A stretch of 64,000 nucleotides of DNA. Origin: Candidatus Eiseniibacteriota bacterium (GTDB lineage: Bacteria > Eisenbacteria > RBG-16-71-46 > CAIMUX01). Below the pieces are notes generated by a model. The model searched no databases. It had not been told where the DNA came from and worked only from the letters and a program-made list of their open reading frames with translations. The first letter of the stretch is position 1, and each line of letters begins with the position of its first letter. A program made the position numbers and the translations under genes. Location: assembly GCA_016712505.1 (NCBI GenBank), contig JADJQY010000004.1, positions 620,001 through 684,000 of the forward strand, given 5' to 3'. This document shows, piece by piece, positions 35,643-44,971 of the stretch.

Positions 35643-38232
35643 ATGAGCCTCCCGAACGTTTATTGGGGCGGGACCCAGGACGCATCCGGGCGCTGTTCAT
35701 GGAGGCGATCAGCCTCCCGCCGGGCGAGAGGGGCGGGTTCCTCCGACGTGCATCGGGAGGGAACGACTCGATCGCACGCGCGGTGGAGGCGTTGCTCGAC
35801 GCTGACGAGCGGGCGTCGCATCTCTTGGTGAGCGGTGTGAACGTGGACGGCGGCGCGGAACGCGGAAGTTCGAGTCGCTCCTCTCCCCTGCTGCGCATCC
35901 TCTGTCAATCGGTCCCTTTCGGGTCCTCGAACGGCTCGGCTCCGGGGGAATGGGCGTGGTGTTCCGTTGCGTCGCGCCGGATGGCTCGACGGTGGCGCTC
36001 AAACTCCCGCACCTCAGCTTGACGGACGACCACGGTCGCCACCGTTTCAACCGCGAGGCGGAGGTACTCGGTCGACTCTCGCATCCGAATGTGCCCCGGC
36101 TAATCGCACGCGGAGAGGTCGAGATCGGAGCAGAGACACGGCCCTACCTGGCGATGGACTTCGTCGATGGCGTGTCGCTGCGCACTCACCTCCGCCAGGA
36201 GTCGGTGCCCACCAATGCGAAGATCGAGCTTCTCGCCGACGCGGCCGACACGCTGGCGTACGCACATGATCGGGGCGTGGTCCATCGCGATCTCAAGCCG
36301 AGCAACCTCTTGGTTGCTCAGGTCGATGGCCATCCGACCATCAAGGTGATCGACTTCGGCGTCGCGCAGTTCCGAAACGACCCGGGGCGGGATGTCGGAC
36401 CGCAATCCACGCTCACCGCGACCGGCGCGGCCAGTCTGCTCGGCACGATTGGATACCTGAGCCCAGAGCACTTTTCACCGGGTGACGTAACTCCACGGAG
36501 CGATCTCTTCTCTCTGGGAGTGATCGCCTACGAGGCGTTTGCCGGAGTCCTCCCCTACGGTCTGCCCAGTGGATCGGAGAATCTGGCGGCGTGGGCGCCA
36601 CTTACCGCTCCAATTCTGCCCCTGCCGGAGGCGGCGGGATCGCGGGACCTTGCCCGGGTGATCGGGCGCGCGATCGAGCGCGATCCGAAGGCGCGCTACC
36701 GATCCGCGCGGGAGTTCGCGGAAGATCTTCGCCGCGTCGCACGGGGGGTGCGCCCTTCGGTCCGCCCGATTCCCTGGCTCACGTCGTGGTGGTGGTTGCG
36801 AGCGCGTCGGTGGGCGCGAGGCCAGGCACTCGCGCTGCTCTTGGCCGTCCCGATCTTTTGGGCCGTTGTTCTCCTTCTGAGCACTCGCGCAGACGAGCGG
36901 GCCGCGCGCCACGAGTTCTCCCTGATCTGCCGGGAAGTTCGCGACATCGACTTCCTACGTGGATCGACGAACCTGACTCCCGAGACGATGCGAAGTCTGA
37001 GCCAGCGGATCGACGCGGTCGTGGTCCGACTGCGGAAGCTGCCGACCAGCCCACTGGCGCCCCACCTCAACAGCTATCTTCGCTTTCGACAGGGGGAGAT
37101 GCACTGCTTCCTCTGGCAGGCTGTGCGGGATCGATCCGACCTGATCCGGGCGAGTGAATGCTGGATGGAGGCATGGCGGATCCCCCGGGAGCGCAACGTC
37201 CTTCACCAGTTCCAGGAGGACCCGGTGCTACGCGCCGAACTGCTGGGGTTCTCCCGCGTGACTCCCGCGGCTGCAGACGGTCTGGCGCACCGCTATCTGG
37301 GACGCCTCGCCTCCCCTCGCAGCGAGTACGAGCTGGCGCGCCTGCGCTACGCGTACGTGCTCGATGATGTCGAGCAACGCGGTATTGATGTGTTCTTCTA
37401 CGATGAGGCACATGGACTCGGTGACCCAAAGGAAGTGCACCAGAGTTTCGAGCGGCTGCGGGCAGAGGCGTACTCCAACCTCGGCATCGCCATGACCGAC
37501 ATCGGAGTCAACTGCGACAGCCTGGCCGCACTCGAGGACGCGCTCCGACTCTTCGCCATCGCGGACACCAGCGTGGCCTTCCGCAACTGGCCGGAACCGC
37601 GACGCGTCGAACTCTGGCACCGCGCGCGGGCGTTGTTGGCCCGGGCGGAGCTACTGCATTACCCCGCCGGGCTGGAAATCGCCCGGGACGCCATTCTAGA
37701 GTCGCAAGGGATGGGGGCCGATGACCCCGATTTCGTATTGCTGACACAAACCGCCCTCTCTCGAGCGGCTCGGGTTGAGGCGAAGTTGGCGCCGTCTGCC
37801 GCCGCGAGGATCGAAGGGTGGGAGCGCGCTGACCAGGTGTGGCGCGTGGTCCATGCCCTCCCGTCACGCGCGAACGACCCATATGTTCGCGCCGGTGCGC
37901 TGCTGGAGGAAGCGACCCTTCGTGCAGAGCAGGTCATACATCGATCCACCACGATGGACGCCATCCCGCGTCGTGCGCTCGAGGAAGCAGACGCCCAAGT
38001 CGATACCGCGGCCACCCTGCTGTCTCCGGACCGCGAGCCGGCGCAGTACGCCGCACTGCTCCTCGTGCGTGGGCAGGTGGCAGCCGCGAGGTGGGCGCTA
38101 CTCCGCGACGAAGCCGCGCGACGCGAAGGGCAGGAAGCGCTCGAACTGTCACTGACCCTGCTCCCCGCGGCGCAATCCTCACGACATGAGCGATTGATCC
38201 AGTCCGCGCGCCAGACACTCTCCGCGCGGTAA
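35643..38232 (+). CDS. Membrane Ser/Thr protein kinase, frameshifted near the N-terminus
   Basis: About 860 aa when repaired. An N-terminal ~75-residue helical segment ('RIRALFMEAISLPPGERGGF', 'ARAVEALLDADERASHLL') is typical of PknB-like kinases paired with ECF sigma factors. The kinase domain has the P-loop 'LGSGGMGVVF', Lys in VALKLPH, catalytic loop HRDLKPSN, VIDFGVAQ (DFG) and GTIGYLSPEHF. One TM helix ('ALALLLAVPIFWAVVLLL') precedes a ~460-residue helical C-terminal part. The N-terminal segment and the P-loop are in different frames; one base is missing between ~35822 and ~35865. The start is uncertain (ATG 35643 needs another one-base shift; a TTG near 35662 is possible). It is divergent from the sigma factor gene. 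Confidence 0.85.
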
Positions 38233-38238
38233 CTCGCT

Positions 38239-38263
38239 CCGCAACTCGTCCCGGACGAGTTGC
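38239..38263. repeat. REP-like palindromic element, copy 3
   Basis: CCGCAACTCGTCCCGGACGAGTTGC contains the nearly perfect inverted repeat CAACTCGTCC/GGACGAGTTG. It lies 6 bp after the kinase stop, between convergent genes. See copies at 25474 and 28933. Confidence 0.6.
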
Positions 38264-38347
38264 CGGGTGAGAACGACACGCTCCCGGCAGTGCGAGCGAG
38301 GATGACGTGCGGCCTCCCGCCACGCGCCGATGCCGCGCCAGCCCCCC

Positions 38348-38833
38348 CTACCCCCGCCGAACCAGCACCGCCAGCAGCAGCAGCCCGCGCAGCGTCCAGG
38401 CGATGGTGCGGACCCAGTTGGTCTGGACGAGGTGACGGTGGACGCCGGGATCGTAGCCGCGCGAGAGCAGGTTGTGCGCGGGGACCGAGAGCAGAAACGT
38501 CGCGAGCCAGATCGCGCCGATGAGCGCGAGGCCGAGTCGAAAGGCGATGACTGGGGGGCCGATCATCGACGGCGTGTTGGCAATCGAGGTGGCGGCACCG
38601 GCGGCGGAACCTGAGGTGGCGGACGCAAGGGCGAGGATCAGGCCGGTGGCGAGCTCGGTGAGCATGAGGGGGGCGACGATCCAGGTGATGCGCGCCGAGT
38701 GAAATGCGTGGGCCTCGGCCCAACGATCGGGTGCCACGTGGGCGAACGACGGATAGTGCACGAGCTGGATGGTCCAGATGAGGCCGACCAACGCCCAGGT
38801 GGCGGCCAGGTGGACGAGGAGGAGCGGACTCAC
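38348..38833 (-). CDS. Four-TM membrane protein of unknown function
   Basis: 161 aa with GTG start at 38833. Four hydrophobic helices are visible: MSPLLLVHLAATWALVGLIW, then one around 'IVAPLMLTELATGLILALAS', one around 'AFRLGLALIGAIWLATFLL' and one near the C-terminus. Notable conserved-looking motifs are 'QLVHYPSFAHV' and 'EAHAFHSARITWIVAPLM'. The GTG overlaps the stop of the TIGR01777 epimerase gene (GTGA), with GGAGGAGGA as RBS, so the two are coupled. I do not recognise a function. Confidence 0.75.
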   Translation of the reverse strand: MSPLLLVHLAATWALVGLIWTIQLVHYPSFAHVAPDRWAEAHAFHSARITWIVAPLMLTELATGLILALASATSGSAAGAATSIANTPSMIGPPVIAFRLGLALIGAIWLATFLLSVPAHNLLSRGYDPGVHRHLVQTNWVRTIAWTLRGLLLLAVLVRRG

Positions 38834-40209
38834 TCCTCCTCCGGCCGCCCGAGTTCGAAGCGGAGGGCGCCCTCGAGCTCGGGCCAGAGGAACGGGAAGC
38901 CGGACTGCTCGAGCTTTGCCGGGAGGACCCGCGCACCTTCGAGGAGCAGCCGACGGCCCATCTCGCCGAAGCCGAAGTCGATCGCCTGCTCGGGAACGCG
39001 GGCCCAGGAAGCGCGACCGAGCACCTCGGCCAGGGTGCCGGAGAAGTCCTCGTTGGTCACCGGATTGGGGGCGGTAGCATTGATCGCGCCACTCAGTTCA
39101 TCGTGGAAGAGCGCGTGGTGGAAGATGCCGATCAGGTCGTCGAAGGCGATCCAGGAGAGCACCTGCTGACCACTGCCGACCGGGCCGCCGAGGCCGGCGG
39201 AGAAGATCGGGGCGAGCTTGGAGAGCGCGCCGCCGGCCGCCGCGAGGACGATGCCGATCCGGATCCGGGCGACCCGGATTCCGGCCGCCTCGGCCGGCTT
39301 CGAGGCATCTTCCCAGGCGAGGCAGACCTCGGGGAGGTAGCCGGTGCCGGGCTCGCTCGACTCGGTGAGCGGTTCCTCGGGGCGGTGCCCGTAGTAACCG
39401 ATGCCGCTCGCGACGAGCAGACAGCGCGGCTTTCGTGCGCAGAGCGAGAGACGCTCGGCGAGGAGGCGCGTCCCGCGGGTGCGACTCTCGAGGATCAGCT
39501 GCTTGCGCTTGGGGCTCCAACGCTCGTCGGCGATGCCGGCGCCGGCCAGGTGGATCACGGCGTCGAATCCTTCGCAGGCCGCGGGGTCGAGGGCGCCGGA
39601 GTCGGGGTCCCAGCGAATTTCGAGCGGCGAGCGTGGGGCACGGCGGACCAGGCGCGCGATGGTGTGGCCTCCCCCTTCGAGGAAGGCGGCGAGCTGGGTC
39701 CCGATCAGACCGGAAGCTCCACTCATCAAGATGCGCAGCGGCCCGCGATCGACCACCCCACGGTGGCGGGCCAGGTCCTGGCGCGTACGCTCCTGGCGAA
39801 AGGTGAATCCGCGTTCGATCTCGCGCGCGACGAGCGACTCCCCGAAGCGGCCGAGGCGGCCGAGGGGCAGCTGCCAGTAGACGAGATCCTCCAGATACGA
39901 CGCGGTCTCCCCATCCGGCTCGAAGCGGTGGGTGTGCTCCCAGCTGGCGAAGGGTCCCTTCCTCTGGACGTCGCGGAACTGGCGGTTCTCCTGGTAACCC
40001 TCGTGGACCGCATGCCACCGCACCGAGATGGGACCTTGCCGGAGCTTGAAGGAAAGTTGTCCGCCATCCTTCACCCCACCGCTACGGGAGAGGATACGGA
40101 CGTCGACCCACGGAGGCACCAGCCGCTCGAACGCCCCGGGGCGCTCGTGCCAGGCAAACACCGACTCGACCGGAGCCATGAGGCGGCTCTTGGATCGAAA
40201 CTCGGGCAT
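38830..40209 (-). CDS. SRPBCC-TIGR01777 family NAD(P)-binding epimerase fusion
   Basis: 459 aa. ATG at 40209 with AAGGAAG upstream. Residues 1-150 are a START/SRPBCC-like ligand-binding domain ('FRSKSRLMAPVESVFAWHER'). Residues ~160-380 are an atypical short-chain dehydrogenase Rossmann domain ('ILMSGASGLIGTQLAAFL', 'FDAVIHLAGAGIADERWS', 'LLVASGIGYYG', with the YY in place of YxxxK context). The C-terminus is DUF1731-like ('INATAPNPVTNEDFSGTLAE'). These fusions are found in TIGR01777 proteins, whose substrates are unknown (SulA-like names are historical). The stop is overlapped by the 4-TM gene. Confidence 0.9.
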   Translation of the reverse strand: MPEFRSKSRLMAPVESVFAWHERPGAFERLVPPWVDVRILSRSGGVKDGGQLSFKLRQGPISVRWHAVHEGYQENRQFRDVQRKGPFASWEHTHRFEPDGETASYLEDLVYWQLPLGRLGRFGESLVAREIERGFTFRQERTRQDLARHRGVVDRGPLRILMSGASGLIGTQLAAFLEGGGHTIARLVRRAPRSPLEIRWDPDSGALDPAACEGFDAVIHLAGAGIADERWSPKRKQLILESRTRGTRLLAERLSLCARKPRCLLVASGIGYYGHRPEEPLTESSEPGTGYLPEVCLAWEDASKPAEAAGIRVARIRIGIVLAAAGGALSKLAPIFSAGLGGPVGSGQQVLSWIAFDDLIGIFHHALFHDELSGAINATAPNPVTNEDFSGTLAEVLGRASWARVPEQAIDFGFGEMGRRLLLEGARVLPAKLEQSGFPFLWPELEGALRFELGRPEEE

Positions 40210-40481
40210 CGTCTTCCTTTCCTGCCAGGCGAAGCCCCGGAGTCGGCGGCTGGCCCCAACCGCGTTCCGAGTGCTCCGCATCGTTCTGATCCGAGCGGGA
40301 TGCGCTCGCGGACATTCCGTGTCGGGCGGCATCCTCGCACGTCTCTCTGGTCCCACGCGAGGGGGTTGCGTCGGCGGCGAACGCGCGACCGAGCGAACCG
40401 GCGAGCGGGCAAGCCGGCGAACGGGCGACGCAGTGACTACCCGATCAACTCCCGTGCCGTCCGACCCAGGGCGCCACCGGG

Positions 40482-41963
40482 TCAATCGAACAACGACGCC
40501 GGGCCGTAGCGCGCGAGATACGGCTTCAGGTCGAGCTTGCGGGCCGTGTTGTCGCTGCTCATGTAGCGGATCTTGCCGAAGATCTCGCGCTCCGGCCCCC
40601 AGGCGCGGTCGTAGCGGCCGAAGCACCAGAAAATTCCGCTCTCGCTGTTCGGGTTCCGCCCGTCGAGGGCGTACTTGTTGTTGAGGTGGAGCAAGGTCGC
40701 GGCCGCCTCGGCCGGGCTGGCGGACCATTCGAGCACCTTCTTTCCCCAGAGCATCCGCAGATAGTTGTGGATGATCCCCTCGCGCCGGAGCTGGGTCTGC
40801 GCGGCGTTCCAGATTGGGTCGTGGGTGTCGGCCCGCTCCAGTTGATCCAGGGTGTACTGCCAGGGGCGCGGGTCCGCGAGGTGCTCGTCCAGCGTGCGGC
40901 GCGCCCACTCGGGGAGCGACTCGTATCGATCGTGGTCCGCCCGGTGGTGGCAGAAGTTGTAGCCGAGCTCACGCCAGGTGATGAGCTGGTCGAGGAATCC
41001 CTCGGCCGCGGCGGAGACGCCCCAGTAACCACTGCGCCTTCCCCCCGCGCGCAGGTTGAGCCGATCCGGACTCCACCGTTCCTGCTGCACGATGGCGGCG
41101 AAGACCGCATGGGCCGAGACGTGACCGAAGTGGAGGTACGGAGAGAGGCCGCTGGTCACCGGCTGCGCCACGTCATTCCGGTCCTCGCCATAGCGTGGCA
41201 GGCGTGACGACACGAATCGCTCCAGCCTTTGCTCCCCCGCGAGGCTGCCTCCGACGAGGTCGCGCACCGGAGCCACTGCGTGGTCGATCGCGAGGGAGGA
41301 GAGACCACCCGGACCTCGCAGGCGGCCGAGGTCGGCCGCAGGCCAGCGCGCGGCGATCTCGGGCAGAAGCGAGGGCGCGGGCGGGAGATCGAGGCGGGCC
41401 AGCGGATCGGGATGGGGAAAGCACTCCAGGTGCGCGGGGAGAGCGCGTTGCAGGTACCGCCGGAAGGCGTAGGCGGTCGGGTAGTCCGAAGCGGTCGCGG
41501 TGAGCGGAAGGAGCCCGTTCCCGTCGATCGCCTCGAGCCGAACGTCGAGTTGGCGCGCCGCCGAGGCGAGCATGCGCGGCAGCATGAAGCAGGGAAACGT
41601 ATCCGTGACCACCACGGCCGCGGTGCGGGAGAGGGCGCGGAGAAGCCCCTTCCCCGCGTCGACCGTCGGCTCGACATAGGTATGGTAGAGGATCGCCGTC
41701 CCGCGCAGCCGCTCGACGTTGGCCGCCATCCCATCGAGGATGAACCGGTGGAGCCGGTCGCAGGCCCAGGGGTAGCCGATGCGGAGCGCCTCGAGGACCA
41801 CCAGCGGCAGCCCACGCGCGCGGGCCAGTTCGAGCGCGCGGTCGAGGCCGAAGTTCCAGGAGGTCCGCCGGGCAGAGGTCATCCAGTAGAGAATGAAGGC
41901 GCCGTCCGGTCGCTCGGGACGGTCGTTGGCCAGGGCAATGCGCGTTCGGGGCACAATGGCCAC
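40482..41963 (-). CDS. phr: Class II CPD photolyase
   Basis: 493 aa. Light-driven repair of cyclobutane pyrimidine dimers using FADH-. The start is GTG at 41963, with GAGGAA upstream. The N-terminal alpha/beta domain begins 'FILYWMTSARRTSWNFGLDR', typical of class II. The FAD-binding domain shows 'SGLSPYLHFGHVSAHAVFAA', 'WRELGYNFCHHRAD', 'HNYLRMLWGKKVLEW' and 'NPNSESGIFWCFGRYDRAWG'. Length and C-terminus are normal. It is followed by the epimerase on the same strand across a 272-bp gap, so it is probably a separate transcript. It is divergent from the HDOD regulator. Confidence 0.94.
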   Translation of the reverse strand: MAIVPRTRIALANDRPERPDGAFILYWMTSARRTSWNFGLDRALELARARGLPLVVLEALRIGYPWACDRLHRFILDGMAANVERLRGTAILYHTYVEPTVDAGKGLLRALSRTAAVVVTDTFPCFMLPRMLASAARQLDVRLEAIDGNGLLPLTATASDYPTAYAFRRYLQRALPAHLECFPHPDPLARLDLPPAPSLLPEIAARWPAADLGRLRGPGGLSSLAIDHAVAPVRDLVGGSLAGEQRLERFVSSRLPRYGEDRNDVAQPVTSGLSPYLHFGHVSAHAVFAAIVQQERWSPDRLNLRAGGRRSGYWGVSAAAEGFLDQLITWRELGYNFCHHRADHDRYESLPEWARRTLDEHLADPRPWQYTLDQLERADTHDPIWNAAQTQLRREGIIHNYLRMLWGKKVLEWSASPAEAAATLLHLNNKYALDGRNPNSESGIFWCFGRYDRAWGPEREIFGKIRYMSSDNTARKLDLKPYLARYGPASLFD

Positions 41964-42213
41964 GGGGAGTTCCTCTGAGGCTCGATCGCATGGCCCGGAG
42001 CGACCCTACTCCTCCACGCGAAGCCTGGACGATAACCGAAAGAGGCGATTGGGAATAGGGCTTCAGTGCCGAGTTGGAGGCAATCCGCCGGGACGCTCCG
42101 GGGGGCGCGGGCCTCCTACGCCCGGCCCGAACGCCGACCGAGATTCGGGCGAGAATCCGCACCCCCCGGCCGATAACCAATGAGGTGAGAAACCCGACAC
42201 TCGGAGACCGAAG

Positions 42214-43473
42214 ATGACCCTACCGCCATCGCCCCACGCCGAAACGGTGCGCGTCCTGCTCGTCGCCGACGAGCCGCTCGTGCTCTCCGGCCTCACCCGC
42301 ATCTTGCGCACCCAGCGGAGTCCCTGGGAGGTCCAGACGGCGAAGAGCGGAGCGGAGGCACTGCGGATCCTGGCCGCCCAGCCGTTCGACTTCATCGTCT
42401 CGGACATGCGGATGCCGGAGATGGACGGGGCGGCGCTCCTCGAGCGGGTCCGGACGAAGTATCCACGCACCATCCGCATCGTGCTCTCCGGCTTCGCCGA
42501 ACGCGAGTCGGCCATGCGAGCGGTGACCGTGGCGCACCAGTTCCTGCACAAGCCGTGCGAGCCGGCGCAGTTGCTCGACACGCTGGAGCGCGCTTCGTCG
42601 CTCTATCATCTGATCAACACCGAGGAGTTGCGCGCGCGGATCGGGAGCGTCGTGGTCCTGCCACCAGCGCCGCGGGTCTATCAGGCGATCACCGAGGCGA
42701 TCAACAAGCCAAACGCTTCGGCCGGCGCGATCGCGCAGATCCTCGAGCGGGATCCCGCACTCTGCGCCAAGGTGCTCCAGGTGGCAAACTCGGCCTTCTT
42801 CGGACTGCCGCAGCGGACGGCGAGCGCCATCCGCGCCGTGACCTATCTCGGCACCGAGAATGTGCGCAATCTGGTCCTCTCGATGGAGACCCTCTCGCAA
42901 CACAATGACTTCGACGCCATGGGGTACTACTCCCTGGCCGCGTTGCAGAAGCAGTGCCTGCTCGCCGCCACCCTGACCCGCATGATTCCCGGACTCCCGC
43001 GCGAGCTGCACGATCCATCCTACACTGCGGCGCTCCTGCACAAGGTGGGGATCCTGGTCATCGCCTCGGCATCCGGCCCGCACTTCAAGCTCGCCGTGGC
43101 AAAGGCTCGGAAGGAGCAGCGCCCGCTCTGGCGGATCGAGAAGGAGCTGTTCGGCATCACCCACGCGGAGGTCGGAGCGTATCTCCTCGGAGCCTGGGGG
43201 TTGCCGCGGGAGATCGTCGCGGCCGTGGCAACGCAGTACGATCGCGAACCGGCGGTGGGGAGCGAGATCGGGATCGCGACCGCGGTTCGAGTCGCGGGGT
43301 TCGTCGCCGACCAGGTGCTCGAGACAGGGGTCTCGGGCCGGGATGAGGTGACCTGCGACCTCGACCGGGCGTGGCTCGAAGGGCTGGGGATGCTGGACAA
43401 GGTGCCCACCCTGATGCACGAGGCGCGCACCCTGGTCTACAACTTCGCCGCCTCGGAGCTTTTCGCGGCCTAG
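42214..43473 (+). CDS. Response regulator with HDOD output domain
   Basis: 419 aa, cytosolic. Receiver at residues ~10-130: acidic residues ADE (18-20), phospho-acceptor Asp64 in FIVSDMRMPEMDG, signalling Ser in VLSGFAE and Lys in HKPCEP. The HDOD domain (~150-350) has 'ILERDPALCAKVLQVANSAF', 'AVTYLGTENVRNLVL' and 'ITHAEVGAYLLGAWGLP'. HDOD domains are HD-related but lack phosphodiesterase residues and act in signalling. It is convergent with the histidine kinase gene (57 bp apart), the most likely phosphodonor together with RR2 (inference). Confidence 0.93.
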   Translation: MTLPPSPHAETVRVLLVADEPLVLSGLTRILRTQRSPWEVQTAKSGAEALRILAAQPFDFIVSDMRMPEMDGAALLERVRTKYPRTIRIVLSGFAERESAMRAVTVAHQFLHKPCEPAQLLDTLERASSLYHLINTEELRARIGSVVVLPPAPRVYQAITEAINKPNASAGAIAQILERDPALCAKVLQVANSAFFGLPQRTASAIRAVTYLGTENVRNLVLSMETLSQHNDFDAMGYYSLAALQKQCLLAATLTRMIPGLPRELHDPSYTAALLHKVGILVIASASGPHFKLAVAKARKEQRPLWRIEKELFGITHAEVGAYLLGAWGLPREIVAAVATQYDREPAVGSEIGIATAVRVAGFVADQVLETGVSGRDEVTCDLDRAWLEGLGMLDKVPTLMHEARTLVYNFAASELFAA

Positions 43474-43530
43474 TCTCGCCGGGGGCGTCCGCGGTCGAAC
43501 CGCAACCGTGGACGCAGGGCCAACCGGTTG

Positions 43531-44961
43531 CTAGGCGGCCCGCCGGGACTCCTCAGTGTCGCGCTCGGCCGGAAGCGGCTCGATCGGCAGCCGCACGATG
43601 AAGGTCGTACCGACCCCCACGGTGGAGTCGATCTCGATCGTGCCGCGGTGCGAACCCACGATCACCGAGTGGACGATGGCCAACCCCTGCCCCGTCCCCT
43701 TGCCTACCGGCTTGGTGGTGAAGAACGGCTCGAAAATGCGCGAGCGGTTCTGAGGCGGGATTCCGCAGCCGGTGTCCGAAACCCGGATCTCGACCTGATC
43801 CCCTGCCCCGCGGGTCTGGAGCAGGATCTTCCCGAGACCCGGCGCGTCCGGCGTCTGCTTGTCGTGGATGGCGTGCGCGGCGTTCACGATGAGGTTCAAG
43901 AAGACCTGGTTGAGCTCCTGGAGATAGCAGGTTACGACCGGGAGCTCGGGGTCCAGGTCGAGGTTCAGCTCGGCGACGTACTTCCACTCGTTGGTCGTGA
44001 CCGCCACGGTATTGCGGATCGCCTGATTGAGATCGACCGGGGCCATATCGCGCGAGCCGGGGTGGGAGAACTCCTTCATCGCCCGCACGATCGTCGCCAC
44101 ACGATCGAGCCCGCCCAGCGACTGGTCGATGGCGTTCGGCACCTCTTCGAGCAGGTAGTTGAGATCGTTGGCCGGAACCGCTTCTTCCAGGCGTGCCAGG
44201 CTGGCGGCCAGTGGGCCTGGGGTCTCGGCGAGGCCGCGCAGTCCGAGCGTCGTGTTCGCCACCTCGCGCAATGCGGTGAACGAGTCCTTGAGGAAGTGCA
44301 GATTGTCGGTCAGGTACTGCACCGGAGTGTTGATCTCGTGCGCGATCCCGGCCGCGAGCTGTCCGATCGCCTCCAGCTTCTGGGCCTGGAACAACTGGGT
44401 CTCCATCCGGAGCTGCTCGGTGATGTCGGCGAAGGTCAGAACCACGCCGGTCACTTCCCCGGCCTCGCGGATCGGGCTGACGCTGCAGCGCGCCGGGAAT
44501 TCGTATCCGCTGCGGTGCAGCATCTCGGACTGGTGCGCCTTCTCCGCCTCGCCGGTGGCCAGCACGCGACAGATGGAACAGGTTTCCTCGTGCGTGTTGA
44601 CCCCACTGGCCGAGGCCGGATCGATGCGCGGAAAAAAGGTGTCGTGGATGCTCCGCCCGATCAACTCGGCGATGTTCCACCCGCAGATCCGGGTAGCGCT
44701 GGCGTTGACGAAGATCATCTTCCCATGCCGATCGATCCCGCAGACCCCTTCCATGACCGAGTCGAGCACGGTGCGGATCTCGTGATTGACCTGCAGCAAC
44801 TCCTGCGAGGAGAGTTCGAGCGAGCGCTCGACCATCTCGCGGTCGTGGTCGTGCTGCCGGTACGACTCGTCAACCAGATGGAGGAGCGGCAGGAACCCGG
44901 GCGGTACCGCCTCGAGCGAACCGAACTGGCGCTTCACCTGCCGTTCGAGGGTGGGATGCAC
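43531..44961 (-). CDS. PAS-domain sensor histidine kinase
   Basis: 476 aa, soluble; no TM segments. It has a short N-terminal coiled region and a PAS domain (~62-185: 'VLDSVMEGVCGIDRHGKMIF', 'GWNIAELIGRS', 'GVVLTFADITEQ') with a CSIC pair (128-131) inside the PAS, a potential redox or metal site. The HisKA domain carries the phospho-acceptor His208 in LAAGIAHEINTPVQYL, and an unusually long linker precedes the ATPase. The ATPase has the N box ('NQVFLNLIVNAAHAIHD'), DTGCGIP, FEPFFTTK and GTGQGLAI. The start, ATG 44961, lies 10 bp after the stop of the upstream RR2, so the two form an operon. A PAS/CxxC redox signal is speculative. Confidence 0.94.
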   Translation of the reverse strand: MHPTLERQVKRQFGSLEAVPPGFLPLLHLVDESYRQHDHDREMVERSLELSSQELLQVNHEIRTVLDSVMEGVCGIDRHGKMIFVNASATRICGWNIAELIGRSIHDTFFPRIDPASASGVNTHEETCSICRVLATGEAEKAHQSEMLHRSGYEFPARCSVSPIREAGEVTGVVLTFADITEQLRMETQLFQAQKLEAIGQLAAGIAHEINTPVQYLTDNLHFLKDSFTALREVANTTLGLRGLAETPGPLAASLARLEEAVPANDLNYLLEEVPNAIDQSLGGLDRVATIVRAMKEFSHPGSRDMAPVDLNQAIRNTVAVTTNEWKYVAELNLDLDPELPVVTCYLQELNQVFLNLIVNAAHAIHDKQTPDAPGLGKILLQTRGAGDQVEIRVSDTGCGIPPQNRSRIFEPFFTTKPVGKGTGQGLAIVHSVIVGSHRGTIEIDSTVGVGTTFIVRLPIEPLPAERDTEESRRAA

Positions 44962-44971
44962 GTCTGCCTCC

